64,000 nt of DNA from Echinometra lucunter (GCA_029962745.1 CM057159.1:26853999-26917998), one strand, 5' to 3'; shown: positions 47,763 to 59,454, numbered from the stretch's first letter. A program made the numbers and translations. The notes: generated by a model not told the origin, from the letters alone.

Positions 47763-50482
47763 TAGACAAATTGGAGCCAGTATGATCAAGGAAACAGGTG
47801 TGCCAGAAATGCATTTTCAGTCATCATCACAGGGCCTGTATGAATGGATACAGGTTTAAAGCTTACCAAGAATTATTGATATAGAATATTTCAACTTTCT
47901 GGTTCACAGAAACATCCTAACAGCATGCTATTTAATATAAATATATATATATATATATATATATGACAAAGAATTCATCATGGGTTCTTATTGTATAACC
48001 AGATGACCTAGCTGTTGATTGGAAATTGCAGTCACGCATCGTATATCAACCAGAACGTGACAAATGACATTCTTTATTTTAATTAGAACATGTGATTAGA
48101 ACATAACTAGAAAATGACAAATCAATCATTCTTTATTTTCTCCAGTAGAGCAATAGAATACAATAGCAGCAGTATTAGTGGCCATTTGTGGAAGATGTAT
48201 TTGTTTAAAAATTTATCATTGATAATTACTCTCAGTTATAATTTCAGTAGAAAAAAGGTCATTTTCTCCAATAGAGCAATATAATATAATAGCAGCCGTA
48301 TTTGTAGTCATTTGTGGAAAATCTATTTGTTTGAAAATCTATAATTGATAATTACTCTCAGTTACAGTTTTAGAAGAAAAAATCATTGGGAGCGGTATAG
48401 TGATGAGCATGCGAAGCGTGCGAATTACATATTGTGCACCAAGTGCGTTCCCTGGGTGGGAGTATACAGGTCAGTGCATGGGGAGGATGCAGAGGATTTT
48501 GTCGTCGTTTTTAATCTCTTTTCTTACCTTCTTTTACCCTTTTTTCTTGCTCACATTCTTTTTTCCCCTTTTGCGTATTTGGATGGGGGTGATCGCTCCC
48601 GTTGCCCCTTCCTTTTTGGCTAAACGTAGGTTCATTTACCGTGAGCCTGCCATAGATTTTAATATCATTATTTTACTATTTGATTTCGGAACGATTCTCT
48701 TCCAACATAATTATTATGATCACACGGATATTGGATTTTTTTCATGGTTAGTAGAGTGTATTTGCATCCGTTCTGATTTGTTATTATCATCAGTATTTTT
48801 CATCACATTTACAAACATAAACAATCACACAATCACACAAAAATTATTCATTAACAAACTTTTTTCTTTCACTTTATATTATGTTGATATAATCAATATG
48901 AATGTTGTTTTAATTGAAACAAAGAAGTAAATCACATAATATCCTACATGTGGAAAGTTACTGCTACACTATATTGGACTACATTATTTATACGGTTTTG
49001 TTTAAATTCGCTAGTCTCCATCATTAATGATTTTTTTTTTTCAAATATCAAAATATTTGGGTTAATATATGAAATAATTGTTACAACCACAACAATCATT
49101 ACTTGGTATGCATGGAATGAAATGGTGTAAAATGTAATGGTGACAGAATAAATTGAAGATAACTCTGACATTTTATTTGAACATTTTTATAGTTCTATAC
49201 TGGAGTTATTTGACAGGAGTGCAATTACAAATATAAATATGTATTATGTTTACATATTGATACAATTCAATGTTGAGCAGTTCTATCTTTCTATGTCTTT
49301 CTTTTTTCCTGTTTGCCTCTAGTCCACCTTCTTTCATCTTGTCTTCTGTCCTTCCCTATAATCATGAAAAATATTTCTTTCCTTTTTTCTTCCATCACGT
49401 CTTTCCTTGTTTCTATTCTATTTAGCTTTATCTTTCCATTTCACTTTTGTATTATTCTTATTTATTCTCATTTAACCTTTTTTCCCAATCCATTCTTCCA
49501 TCTTCATCTTTTAAACGTGATTCAAATCCTGTTGCCATTAGAGCAACATAATACAATGCTGTATATGGTTCCAGAATCCTCGAATACCCATAGATTTTGA
49601 AAGGATAATGCTGTTTATACATAACATTGGGAATTGAACTGTTAAGAAACGTTAAAGCAGTAAAATGTTCAGATTGTTTACATGCTTATTCTGAATTCAC
49701 CAATAAAGACTTTACTACACCGTAGAGTGCCTTAAAAACTTGCATGCCAAATAACAGTAACAATAATGATGATAATAATGGTGATAAGTAAAGAAAAAAA
49801 ATAATAATAAAAATTATAAACTGGCAGCTTGCTTAGATCGACCAGAAACTCGATGTCTATAGTGGCTGATCTAGGTATACGTGAAAAAAAGATTCTGGAA
49901 CCATATAATGCTCTATATTCCTCTTAGACGTATATTGATAGCGCCTTGTATCCTCTGGAAAAGGTGCTATATAAATCCAGTTATTAATTATAATTATTAT
50001 TTTCCATTAAAACTGGAAAAAACAAGAATGTTCGATTTGTCACATCACGTTCTGATTATAGACTACGATGCGTGACTGCAATTTCTAGTCAACAGGTCCC
50101 CTTCTCTCCTCTTCTCCTTGTACTTCTCTTTCTATTTTCCTTGTTTATTTAAGTATTTTGTGTTCCCTTCATTCTTTCCCCAGCTCTTTTCTTTGTGTAT
50201 TTCTTTGCTTTCCCTTCAGTCTATCACCTCTTTTCCTTATGTATTTCTTTGTTTTCCCTTCAGTCTGTGATCCTTTCTCTTTTTCATTATTTTCTTGCTT
50301 CCCTTTACCTTGTCGCGTAAGCCCACTAGCAGTTGTACATGTATAATCTCTTCTCACCTCCCTTTAGTACCGTATTTGTTGCTACATTGTGAGCGTGTGC
50401 TTAGAGTTAGCCTCATTAACCACCGGTTTTCCTGAATTTTATCGCGAATATGGCAGAACAATAGTGTAAAAAAAAATATGCG
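47763..50482. mobile_element. Duplicon B, direct repeat of duplicon A sharing its right end
   Basis: 47806-47930 matches 45945-46045 and 48000-49150 matches 46280-47230 in direct orientation, including TTGCGTATTTGGATGGGGG and GATCGCTCCCGTTGC. The block ends with a third copy of the terminus (50395-50482, AACCACCGGTTTTCCTGA) and the pyrimidine block (50110-50310). A (TA)n tract lies at 47940-47964. No gene is supported. Confidence 0.5.
49930..49995 (+). mobile_element. LINE/SINE 3' tail
   Basis: GATAGCGCCTTGTATCCTC...GGTGCTATATAAATCC followed by (TTAATTA)n is the conserved L2/CR1-like 3' end. No coding part is attached. Confidence 0.6.
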
Positions 50483-52040
50483 CTTCCGGGACGCGTCTTT
50501 TTCTTCGCAACAGCGGCTTCATTGAAGAATAGATCTATGTGATCTATCTATATGATATATGTCTAGACGAAAGAAACGCCATTGTTATCGATTTTAATAC
50601 AACGCGTTCTCCAACATAATACCTGGCTTCAATCAAGTCGCTAATAATATTAAAACCCCAATTTGTGCTGTCACTCATTGCTAGTTTTACCTTTCAGACA
50701 CGTTTTGAAAATGTTTAAAACATTTAGTTTCACAATTGGGCCGATGAAACTAAATGACCAATGACGATGAGCAATATATCTTTGGATTTTTTTTTTTTTT
50801 TTTTGGCAGATCTTAAATTCACTTACGCCGATGTTCTACATGGTTTCTGTGGGGGTTATGATATCATAAAAATATAGGACGAATGAGAGGAGTAGGTGTT
50901 TGTCCACGTATAAAAAAAATCATGAAATGTTATTGGAAGAAAAGATCTGATTGATGAATATGACACTGAAATGGTTCTTATTGAATTAAAATGTAAATTA
51001 ATGAATATTCTCACTTGTTGCTTGTATAATTCAGGTCCTGAATTCTTTGATACCTTTTGGAATATATTAGAGAGGGTCATAACGGATGATAAGGGTTTGA
51101 TCATTCTTGGTGATTTTAATGTTGACTATATCAGTGGAAATAATACAGCAATACCTTCATTCGAATGTCTTTTTTCCTTGCAACAGTTTATCCACAAACC
51201 AGCACGTGATGTTACCGCATCTTCTTCCACTTGCATTGACCCGATTCTCACTACTATGCATGAGCACTTGTTATGAGTGATGTCTGTCAGATTTCACTAA
51301 GTGATCATTCTATGATATTCTATACATGTGTGAATTGTAAAGTTGGTAAAAGTTCTGGTCACAAAATGGCCCGTCTCCGAGCATATGATAAATGCGAGTC
51401 TGATGATTTGTATACGATATAAGCAATTATGATTGTCTGGTAAATGATTACAATCCTCAAATGGAAATGACATGTGATGATATCTGGCTTGCCTGGATAG
51501 ATGCATTTAAGACTTCCGGAGTGCACTCCATCGAGCAAACGGCAATTCAAAATTTCTTAGTTATGTTCATAATCACATCAGTCTGGACAAAATCAATGAT
51601 TTCTTAATCAGTATTGGTCAGAATATCACGAACTCCGTTGTCCAGGAACAGTTATGCTGGAAAAATCCTTTAATGTCTATATGAATTCAAATTCATCAAA
51701 ATTTCGGAAGATGTTATGCAATTATTAACGGAACTACGCACAAATAATAATTCATAAATTCTAGATATCCTCAGAGTGAATTACCATATAATGCTGCACC
51801 ATCTAAAAAATCTAACCTCTATCTTCAACTACTCACTAAAGAATGGGTTTGTATTTGATGACTGGAAGTATGCACGTGTCACTCCTATCACTAAGGGAAA
51901 GGGAGATAAGGATGTTCTAACTATCGGCCAATTTCTGTTGTATCCCATTTAGCTAAAATTTTGGAAAAGGTGGTACTCAAACAATTCATTTCGTATTTAC
52001 TCAAACATGAGTTTATAACTATGGAGCAATCAGCCTTCCA

Positions 52041-52318
52041 GGTGTTGTGGCTCAGTGTATAAGTCCCCCGGACTGTGAACCACGAGATCCGGGTTCGAAT
52101 CCCACCACGGGACTTAATGTCCTTTGGCAAGACATTAATCTACATTTGCCACTCTCCACCCAGGTGTAGAAGGGTACTGGCACGAAGGAATTGCTTGAAA
52201 GCTGTGAGCACTGAAATTGGTAGCCTAGCTGAGCCGGAGTAATATTGGGAGCGCCTTGAGCACTTTGTTTGGTGGATATTAGATGTAGCTGTGTGTTTGT
52301 TTGTTTGTTTGTGTTTTT
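52041..52318 (+). mobile_element. tRNA-derived SINE inserted in the LINE RT domain
   Basis: A box TGGCTCAGTGT (52048-52058) and a perfect B box GGTTCGAATCC (52092-52102) with tRNA-like spacing. The body includes CTTTGGCAAGACATTAATCT. The 3' end is GGGAGCGCCTTGAGCAC, shared in type with LINE tails, and a (GTTT)n end. Short frames through it are not genes. Confidence 0.85.
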
Positions 52319-52399
52319 TAGGGGGAAGGATTCCCAAATGCTTTGATGCTGTTTCACATGAATTATTAATCTTAAAACTACAATATCATGATGTCCACA

Positions 52400-52575
52400 T
52401 GATGCCCCCCCCCCCTCCCGATAACAGGTAGAGAGCATAAGAAGAGCGGGAACTGACAGCGAAAAAACGTCGGAGCTTCCGTGCTTTGCGCGGGAGGGGG
52501 GAAACTCCCCCCTCCCTGCACCCTCCCCCCTGTGGAGCACTACCGTCCTCCTAAAATGAAATCCTAGTTGCGCCG
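52400..52575. repeat. Repeat X, copy 1 (carries the uninterrupted site GGAGCACTACCGTCC)
   Basis: ACGTCGGAGCTTCCGTGCTT, then CTCCCTGCACCCTCCCC, then GGAGCACTACCGTCCTCCTA and GTTGCGCCGCAGAAG. A second copy follows at 52615, there interrupted by a transposon. Confidence 0.7.
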
Positions 52576-52614
52576 CAGAAGATAGACTTAATTACAGACA
52601 ACTAACAATTCAAA

Positions 52615-53240
52615 AAAACGTCGGAGCTTGCGCGCTTCGCGGGGGAGGGGGAAAACTCCCCCTCCCTGCACCCTCCCCTCTAGGGAGCCCTACATTGGCG
52701 TAAATTCCGATGGGGGGGGGGGGGGTGGGGGATCTATCACCCCCACTTGGGAGGGAGGGGGAATTGTGTGTACAAATTTCCCCCATGCAGACACAATTTT
52801 TAAGGAAGAAAATATATTTTAATTAATCAGTAAGAAAACAATTCTGAATATCTATCATAAACAACCAGAATATTTTAGAATTTCTATTTGAAAATGCTAT
52901 TGAAAACAAAAAAGTGGTTATTTTTGGCTCGCTCGTTCATCAAAACCTTAGGATTTCCATCCGAAAATGCGATCAAAATCGAGAAAAGGGTTATTTTCAC
53001 TCTTTCATAATTTATTTTAGAATTTTTATTTGAAAATGCGATTCAAAACCGGAAAAGTGGTTATTTTTTGCTTGCTCGCTTCGCTCGCTCGCAAAATAGA
53101 TATCAAATTGTGTGTGAGAGGGGAAAAAAATTGTTCAAATTTTTTCATCCCCCACTCCTTTAATTGAATTTACGCCGGTGAGCACTACCGTCCTCCTAAA
53201 ATTCAGTCCTAGCTACGCCATAGATTCTAGACATATACTA
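52615..53240. repeat. Repeat X, copy 2 (interrupted)
   Basis: 52618-52692 (ACGTCGGAGCTTGCGCGCTT...CTCCCTGCACCCTCCCCTC) and 53180-53215 (GAGCACTACCGTCCTCCTA) are the two halves of a second copy of repeat X. The MITE at 52693-53179 separates them. Confidence 0.75.
52693..53179. mobile_element. MITE inserted in repeat X, 8-bp target duplication GAGCMCTA
   Basis: The flanks are GAGCCCTA (52685-52692) and GAGCACTA (53180-53187), one mismatch. Repeat X copy 1 shows the single uninterrupted GAGCACTA. The termini are CATTGGCGTAAATTC and, reverse complemented, ACCGGCGTAAATTCAATTA. Inside, units of AGAATTT.TATTTGAAAATGC and GCTCGCTTCGCTCGCTCGC repeat. The length is 487 bp. It is the same family as 20445-20660. 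Confidence 0.8.
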
Positions 53241-53518
53241 GTTACCGGGAAATTTTGGGCTCTGCTCCCCCCCCCCCCCCTGATAACAGGTACCTGTTAC
53301 GCCCCTAAATGTGCAAGGAACAGAATTACGATGGTTCAAGGGCTATCCAAGTGGAAGAAAGCAGGATGTCAGTCTAAATGGTAAATTATCAAAAGTAGGT
53401 AAAGTAACAATCAGAATACCGCAGGGGAGGTTCCTTGGCCCCACTCTTTTTCTCCTTTATATTGAGGACGTTCCACAGTTATGTTTTTGCGCATCCCTAC
53501 CGCGCAGGTTAAAACGTC

Positions 53519-53549
53519 ACGCGCACAGCTGATGATCAGCTGTGCGCGT
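53519..53549. repeat. 31-bp perfect palindrome (15-1-15)
   Basis: ACGCGCACAGCTGAT and its exact reverse complement are separated by one G. It sits between the end of the LINE relic and unrelated sequence, and could be a small foldback or a chance product of rearrangement. Confidence 0.85.
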
Positions 53550-53868
53550 CAGATGATTGTTTACGGTGCATCACAGCGCAGATGCAACACCGAGCCTGCC
53601 GAGCTGGCCGGCCTGGAGCACAGCAGCTAGCTCTCGCTGGTTTTGGTTTGCAAAATTGACTAGATTTACATTCGTCATGATGGTAACAATTACACCTGAT
53701 TGTAAAGCCTGTCTAAAGTTTTAGTAAAGATTCACAGGGCTCTCACTTCACTTTTTTTCCTTGGTTGCCAGCCAGGCAACCAGTACAATTGGTTAGGTTG
53801 CCTGATGGCAAATTAGGTGGTCACAGATACCATTGTGTAATGAAATGTAATGTGAATCGGCGAATATT

Positions 53869-54835
53869 CCCTGATAGCAGAAGGACGTCTTTAAGACGTC
53901 AAGAACTGGTCATAAACTGGTCCACACGTCATATGTCGTATACACGACTATTTTACGACAACCTTATTACGTCTTTATATAACCAAAATTTTCTCAAATT
54001 TTGTTTGAACATAACATGACATATATTTTACGTCAAACATTTACCACTTTTTGACGTCTTTTTTAAAGACCAGAATAAGACGTATTTTTACGTCAATTAT
54101 TTCCCACTTTATAACAGCTTTTTTCAAGACCATAATATGACGTGTTTACGTCAGTTTTACGTCGTGATATGACTGTAATAGTTGATCGTGATTCATGAAT
54201 ATTCATGAATGACCAGAAATGACTAAACTTCGTGAAAAAAGGAAGATAACATTTGAATTTTAACATTTTATTCAATGATTGCACTGCTGATTTAATGAAC
54301 AATGTACTTCCATGTTGAACACCATTCAGTTAATGTCATGGGCAGGGTATTTCAGAATGTATCAAGAAATGGTAATTTCTAACTGTTTTTTTCAATTACT
54401 ATACTACAGTCCATATATATAGTAATGTCGATACAAAATATCAGTAGTTAGGTATAGGATGTAGGATGTAGGATGTTAGGATATAGGGCTAGCATAGGAT
54501 GATCTATAGGCTAGAACATTAACAAAGAGAAAACATAATGTTGAATACATTCGAAAATATTTTTTAAACCAGCTTTAAAGCTTTGACGTCTTTATGATGT
54601 GATTTTTACCAGTTTGTGAGCTTCCTTTGGGTCGTAAAGACGTCATAAAGACGATTTTGTCCGACCAGTATGATGTAAAATTGACGTAAAAATATGACGT
54701 CTTATTTTACGTCGTGTGCTGGTGCAAAGTATCGTCTTAAAGACGTATATATATATAATACGTAAATAAGACGTATGACACGACTTTAAAAAGACGTAAA
54801 TATGATGTTATTCTTACCAGTCTCTGCTATCAGGG
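53869..54835. mobile_element. Non-autonomous DNA transposon with CCCTGATAGCAG termini and dense GACGT motifs
   Basis: The left terminus CCCTGATAGCAGAAGG and the right terminus, reverse complemented, CCCTGATAGCAGAGAC match over 13 bases. Both subterminal regions carry many copies of GACGT/ACGTC with T-rich spacers (TTTTACGTC, TCTTTAAGACGT, ATTTACGTC), arranged with inverted symmetry about the middle. The centre (54180-54590) is unrelated and AT-rich. No transposase and no clear target duplication longer than TT were seen. Confidence 0.75.
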
Positions 54836-54839
54836 TTGC

Positions 54840-55690
54840 TCGCGATTCGCAATTCGTGTGGTTTCTTTAGTGGGAAAACCCCTCTTTTGGAGTTCCTACT
54901 CTCAAAAATCTGAATACTGCATACCTGAGGGGATATTTTTTTTTTACCTATTTCTGCAGGCATTATTCCTGTGTATTGAGAAGTCCAATGAAAAGTGTTT
55001 ATATCATCTCAGGAAAACCTGGACCGGACGTCTGCACTATAGACTATAAGGAGATATTCCTTAAACCTGTTGGTAATGAACAAACACTAGTACTTGCCTA
55101 CCTGGGTAACATTACTAATCTTGTTGCTCTGTCTTGAAAGCCTTTGGCAAGTTTTTCGGTTATCAACAATAACCAATGATTGAATGGTATGCATAAAATT
55201 TGAATATGTTAGTAAACAGGTCTATTAACTACAAAAATAACTTGGAATCAAGTTTGCGTACACTACTTCAGCCGTACTTGTTGCTATGTCAGTCAAGCCT
55301 ATGACAAGCATTCTGGGTGTCAAGAACAGCCATTGTTTTTAAAAAGTATATATAAAATTTGAATATGCATGTGTTAAATTAGTTCCCATGACTGACAGCT
55401 TATCTCAGCACCACGTCATGTCATCATTGACTAGCAAATGATTAGTAAGAAGACTAATGAAAGACTAATGTAAGACTAACAGTAACTGATTTCAGTGTAG
55501 GAATATTTTCGGACCAATTCTTTCTCATGCAATACTAATTATTTCCAGGATTACTCAAATAAGACATAATTTGATTGACTAATTAATATTAGTCAATTTA
55601 TAAACAAGTGACTAATTATTTCTTAGTCAAATAAGACATAATGAATGACTAATCTTGTTAGTCATTTGACCAACTTCCGTTTCCAGTGTA
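54840..55690. other. Non-coding stretch with many ACTAAT / ATTAGT words
   Basis: No gene is seen. At 55430-55680 GACTAAT and its complement ATTAGTC recur about a dozen times in both orientations, suggesting old foldback repeat DNA. Confidence 0.4.
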
Positions 55691-57470
55691 GATTCTCAGC
55701 CTTTTGCATGTTTTTGGCGCGTTTTGTGGTTTTCAAGCCGATTCGCAACTATTAGGGCGACGATAGTTCAAAAACAAGCACATGGACCCCACTTTTTCAA
55801 TGTTTCAATCTCTTAAGTATACTTTCTCGTAAAATTCTAGAGAGAAAGACGAATATGACATGGGTTTTGAATGTTTTGGGCCATAAAATTGAATCGGCCG
55901 TATATTGGAGTAGATTCTCAACATTTTGCGTGTTTTTGGCGCGTTTTTGTGGTTTTCAAGCCGATTCGCAACTATTAGGGCGACGATATTTCAGCAACAA
56001 GCACATGGACCCCACTTTTTTAATGTTTTAATCTCTTCAGTATACTTTCCTCTACAATTCTAGAGAGAAAGACGAATATGACATGGGTTTTGACTGTTTG
56101 GGGCCATAAAATTGAATCGGCCGTATTTTGGATCAGATTCTCAGCCCTTTGCATGACTGACTTTTTTTGGCGCGTTTTGGTGATTTTCAAGCCGATTCGC
56201 AGCCGTTAGGACGCCGACAGCTTGAAAACGAGCACATGGACCCCACTATTTTAATGTTTTAATCTCTTCAGTATACTCCCCTCTACAATTCTAGAGAGAA
56301 AGATGAATATGACATGGGTTTTGAATGTTTGGGGCCATAAAATTGAATCGGCCGTATTTTGGATCAGATTCTCAGCCCTTCGCATGTTTTTGGCGCGTTT
56401 TGGTGATTTTCAAGCCAATTCGCAACTATTGGGACAACGATAGTTCAAAAACAAGCACATGGACCCCACTTTTTCAATGTTTCAATCTCTTCAGTATACT
56501 TTCCTCTACAATTCTAGAGAGAAAGACGAATATGACATGGGTTTTGACTGTTTGGGGCCATAAAATTGAATCGGCCGTATTTGGAGTAGATTCTCAACAT
56601 TTTGCATGTTTTTGGCGCGTTTTGGTGATTTTCAAGCCAATTCGCAACTATTAGGGCAAAGATAGTTCAAAAACAAGCACATGGACCCCACTTTTTTTAA
56701 TGTTTTAATCTCTTCAGTATACTTTCCTCTACAATTCTAGAGAGGAAGACGAATATAACATGGGTTTTGAATGTTTGAGGCCATAAAATTGAATCTGCCA
56801 TATTTTGGATTAGATTCTAAGCCTTTTGCCTGTTTTTGGCGCGTTTTGGGGGGTTTTCAAACCGATACGCAGCCATTAGGGCGCCGACAGCATGAAAACG
56901 AGCACATGAACCCCCCCCCACCCCCCCCCCCCCTTTTTAATGTACTTACCCCTTCAGTAGGCATTCCTCTACAACTTTGCAAATTTTCATGAAAATGACA
57001 TGGATTTTGAATAAAGTGCAGCTTAAACTGTCCTTTTTATTTTTCGTCTAGATTCCAAGCCTCTAAGATAATGCTTTTGTCCTTTTTGGCACCATTTTCG
57101 CCACATGAGGGCGCTGCTAGTTTAAAGAGAAGTACAGATGGCCCAGTTTAAAGAGTCTTTCCACCTTTGTCATACATTTCGCTACAAATCTGGAAGATTT
57201 GATGAATTTTAATAGGGTTTTGACAGAGTAAAAGTGATTTGTACTCGTTTGTCTAAATCGTGAGGTCTAATAGAGGCCTAAATCTCTTGATTGCGTCATT
57301 TTATCTGCCATCCAATTATGGCAACTTCAAAGGCCCGTAGAAAAAAAATAAGCACATGAACCTATATTATTTTTTGCATTTTTGGCCTACATAGGTATCA
57401 AAGTAACTCTATGCAAAATTTGGAGAAAATGACATGGATTTGATTTTAACTGTGGAACGTCCTTAAAGTG
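55691..57470. repeat. Tandem satellite array, about 222-bp unit, decaying toward the right
   Basis: Units begin GATTCTMARCC/ACA at 55691, 55913, 56136, 56367, 56589 and 56813 (lengths 222-234). Each contains TTTTTGGCGCGTTTT, CAAGCCGATTCGCA, CAAGCACATGGACCCCACT, TCTAGAGAGAAAGACGAATA and GACATGGGTTTTGA. Two further strongly diverged units follow (from about 57047 and 57265), keeping only GATTC, AGCACATGAACC and GACATGGATTT-like words. Frames across units are open by chance of the repeat and not genes. Confidence 0.9.
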
Positions 57471-57627
57471 ATTACACAATGGTAAATTTTTTTTTTGGAT
57501 ATATGATCGAGAATAGAATTCTAAGAAGAATAACATTGAAAATACGATGATTTTCAATCGAAATCAATGCATTTTGGCTAATTTTCTCATAAAAAGAGTT
57601 GACCAAAAAATTTGAGTATGAGGTATG

Positions 57628-57774
57628 ACGTAAAAGTGGGTACCCAGCTTCGCGCATTGCAGTTGTGGTGCGCGCTAGACTGTACAAAATGTATTATTCC
57701 TTGCGCGCATTTTGCTGGAATTGCGCGACAAGGTACCCACTTTGACATCATTTTGACGTCAAAGTGGGTACCCA
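57628..57774. repeat. Three GTGGGTACCCA modules in direct and inverted orientation
   Basis: ACGTAAAAGTGGGTACCCAG (57629), GGTACCCACTTTGAC (57732, inverted) and GACGTCAAAGTGGGTACCCAG (57755) occur within 150 bp. GCGCGCAT-type words lie between. It could be a small foldback element; no coding. Confidence 0.7.
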
Positions 57775-57940
57775 GTTGAAATTGGGTCACAGCTGAGAGG
57801 TCCGATATCCTGAAATCTTACCACATTTGGGGGTTTCCTTGGTAACACGACTTTTTAAAAAAACTTGAGGCAGATGATTTTCTGCTAATAAAATCATGCT
57901 CTTTTAAAGGAACTAATATTGTTTCAGCATTGGTTACCCC

Positions 57941-58735
57941 CTTTAATGGCATTATTCAAAGTCTGTGTCAATGCAGGTTCGCGTAGTATTTTCGCGGATG
58001 ATGCTGCAATTTGGTAAAAATGTGAAGGTTGCAGAGTCCAATTACAGAGTTGAGTCAACGAACTAGATAAGTGGTATAGAAATAATATACTAAAGAGTAT
58101 ATTGCTAAAACATATGGAAAATTCCAGCGTAACGGACATGACATTCAGACAGATTTTTTTATAGTTGCATCAGACTTTAGAATTTCCAGTATTCAAACAG
58201 TTCTTGCTGAGTTTATCAGACACATTCAACTATCAGTTACATACACAATGAATTTCACACAATTTTCTTGAACGGATGTAGAGAAAATGCACTCCTTGTG
58301 AGCGTAACGGACATGACCAAAGCTTTTTTACCTCTTTTTATATTAATGGCATTATTCAAAGTGTCAGTGCAGGTTCGCGTAGTATTTTCGCGGATGATGC
58401 TGCAATTTGGTAAAAATGTGAAGGTTGCAGAGTCCAATTACAGAGTTGAGTAATCAACGAACTAGATAAGTGGTATAGTAATAATAGACTTAAGAATAAT
58501 ATTGATAAAACCTATGGGCAATTCCAGCGTAACGGACATGACATTCAGACAGATTTTTTTATAGTTGCATCAGACTTTAGAATTTCCAGTATTCAAACAG
58601 TTCTTGCTGAGTTTATCAGACACATTCAGCTATCATTTACATACACAATGAATTTCACACAATTTTCTTGAACGGATGTAGAGAAAATGCACTCCTTGTG
58701 AGCGTAACGAACATGACCTTTTTGACCTCTTGTTT
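57941..58735 (+). mobile_element. Two tandem 400-bp units, each an RT fragment joined to a CGTAACGGACATGAC module
   Basis: Units start at about 57941 and 58341 and agree closely. Each encodes a non-LTR RT piece around the catalytic FADD motif (AGSRSIFADDAAIW, then KCEGCRVQLQ and VNELDKWY), with a stop after AAIW. Just upstream of unit 2 is FYINGIIQSV, also RT-like. Each unit continues with a segment not recognisable as RT that includes AGCGTAACGGACATGAC twice, 175 bases apart. These are dead retrotransposon pieces later amplified in tandem. Confidence 0.65.
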
Positions 58736-59454
58736 ATTTTGAAAATTCCTGTGAATTTTGGAATACAGTGTACCTGGATTCGGTAACAATCAAACCAGTA
58801 AGTCTTACTTAAATCATGAAGTACAATTTTAGAACAGTATTAAATTCACTTCTTTCTGGAGAAGTCAATATATAGCGTAACGGAGATGACAGTTTTGCCC
58901 ACTTTTTGTGAGTTGACATAATGATGTTATTACAAATTATGGCAGATGTTTTGTTGTTTACATTGTAAGATCAAATTATGGGATTTACACATCATTCTAA
59001 GTATTATGTAATATCTCACAAAATTTTTGTAATTTTAAAGGGGTTAATTTTTTCATTATTTACAAAACAAAATATATATATAAAAAAAAGGAATCTTGTT
59101 TCTGCCCTAACTAGCGACAATTCAGAAGAAACTTCTTGTTATTACTATCCACCATACCAAAGCAGAACACATTATAGATATACGGTGATTTTTTTTTCAT
59201 TTGACTGAATATTGACAAATAGTATAGCGTAACGGACATGACACTTTGTGAGGTGAACCATATATCAAATTATCTGTTTTCAAAGTAAAACAAAACAAAG
59301 CAAAAATAAAAACTAGGATCATGTAGTACTACTACACTGTACCTAATGTTCTTGAACAAGATGTCTAAAGTTTCATCTTGGATGTTCTAGTGATCTACAG
59401 TACATGCTTTAAGTACCATTTCAGACTCATAAAAAGATCATATATGTGGAAAAC

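Larger units (their letters stand above)
50965..53495 (+). mobile_element. Decayed non-LTR retrotransposon (endonuclease and RT), split by nested insertions
   Basis: Pieces of one element lie in order on the plus strand. The apurinic-type endonuclease C-terminal half (50971-51276) has GLIILGDFNVDY and a SSSTCIDPI..T motif, followed by LSDHSM in another frame. The RT N-terminal part (51825-52039) has NGFVFDDWKYARVTPI and EQSAFQ. RT motif A (52336-52394) is KCFDAVSHELLILKLQYH. RT motif B (53325-53490) is WFKGYPSGRKQ and then IPQGRFLGPTLFLLYIED. Stops and frameshifts abound. A SINE (52041-52318) sits between EQSAFQ and motif A, and a repeat block (52400-53320) between motifs A and B. It is an L2/CR1-like clade by motif style. 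Confidence 0.75.

Noticed and set aside
55691..57470. CRISPR-like or coding interpretation of the repeat array
   Set aside because: Units of about 222 bp repeat along their whole length without unique spacers, and the long open frames are periodic by-products.
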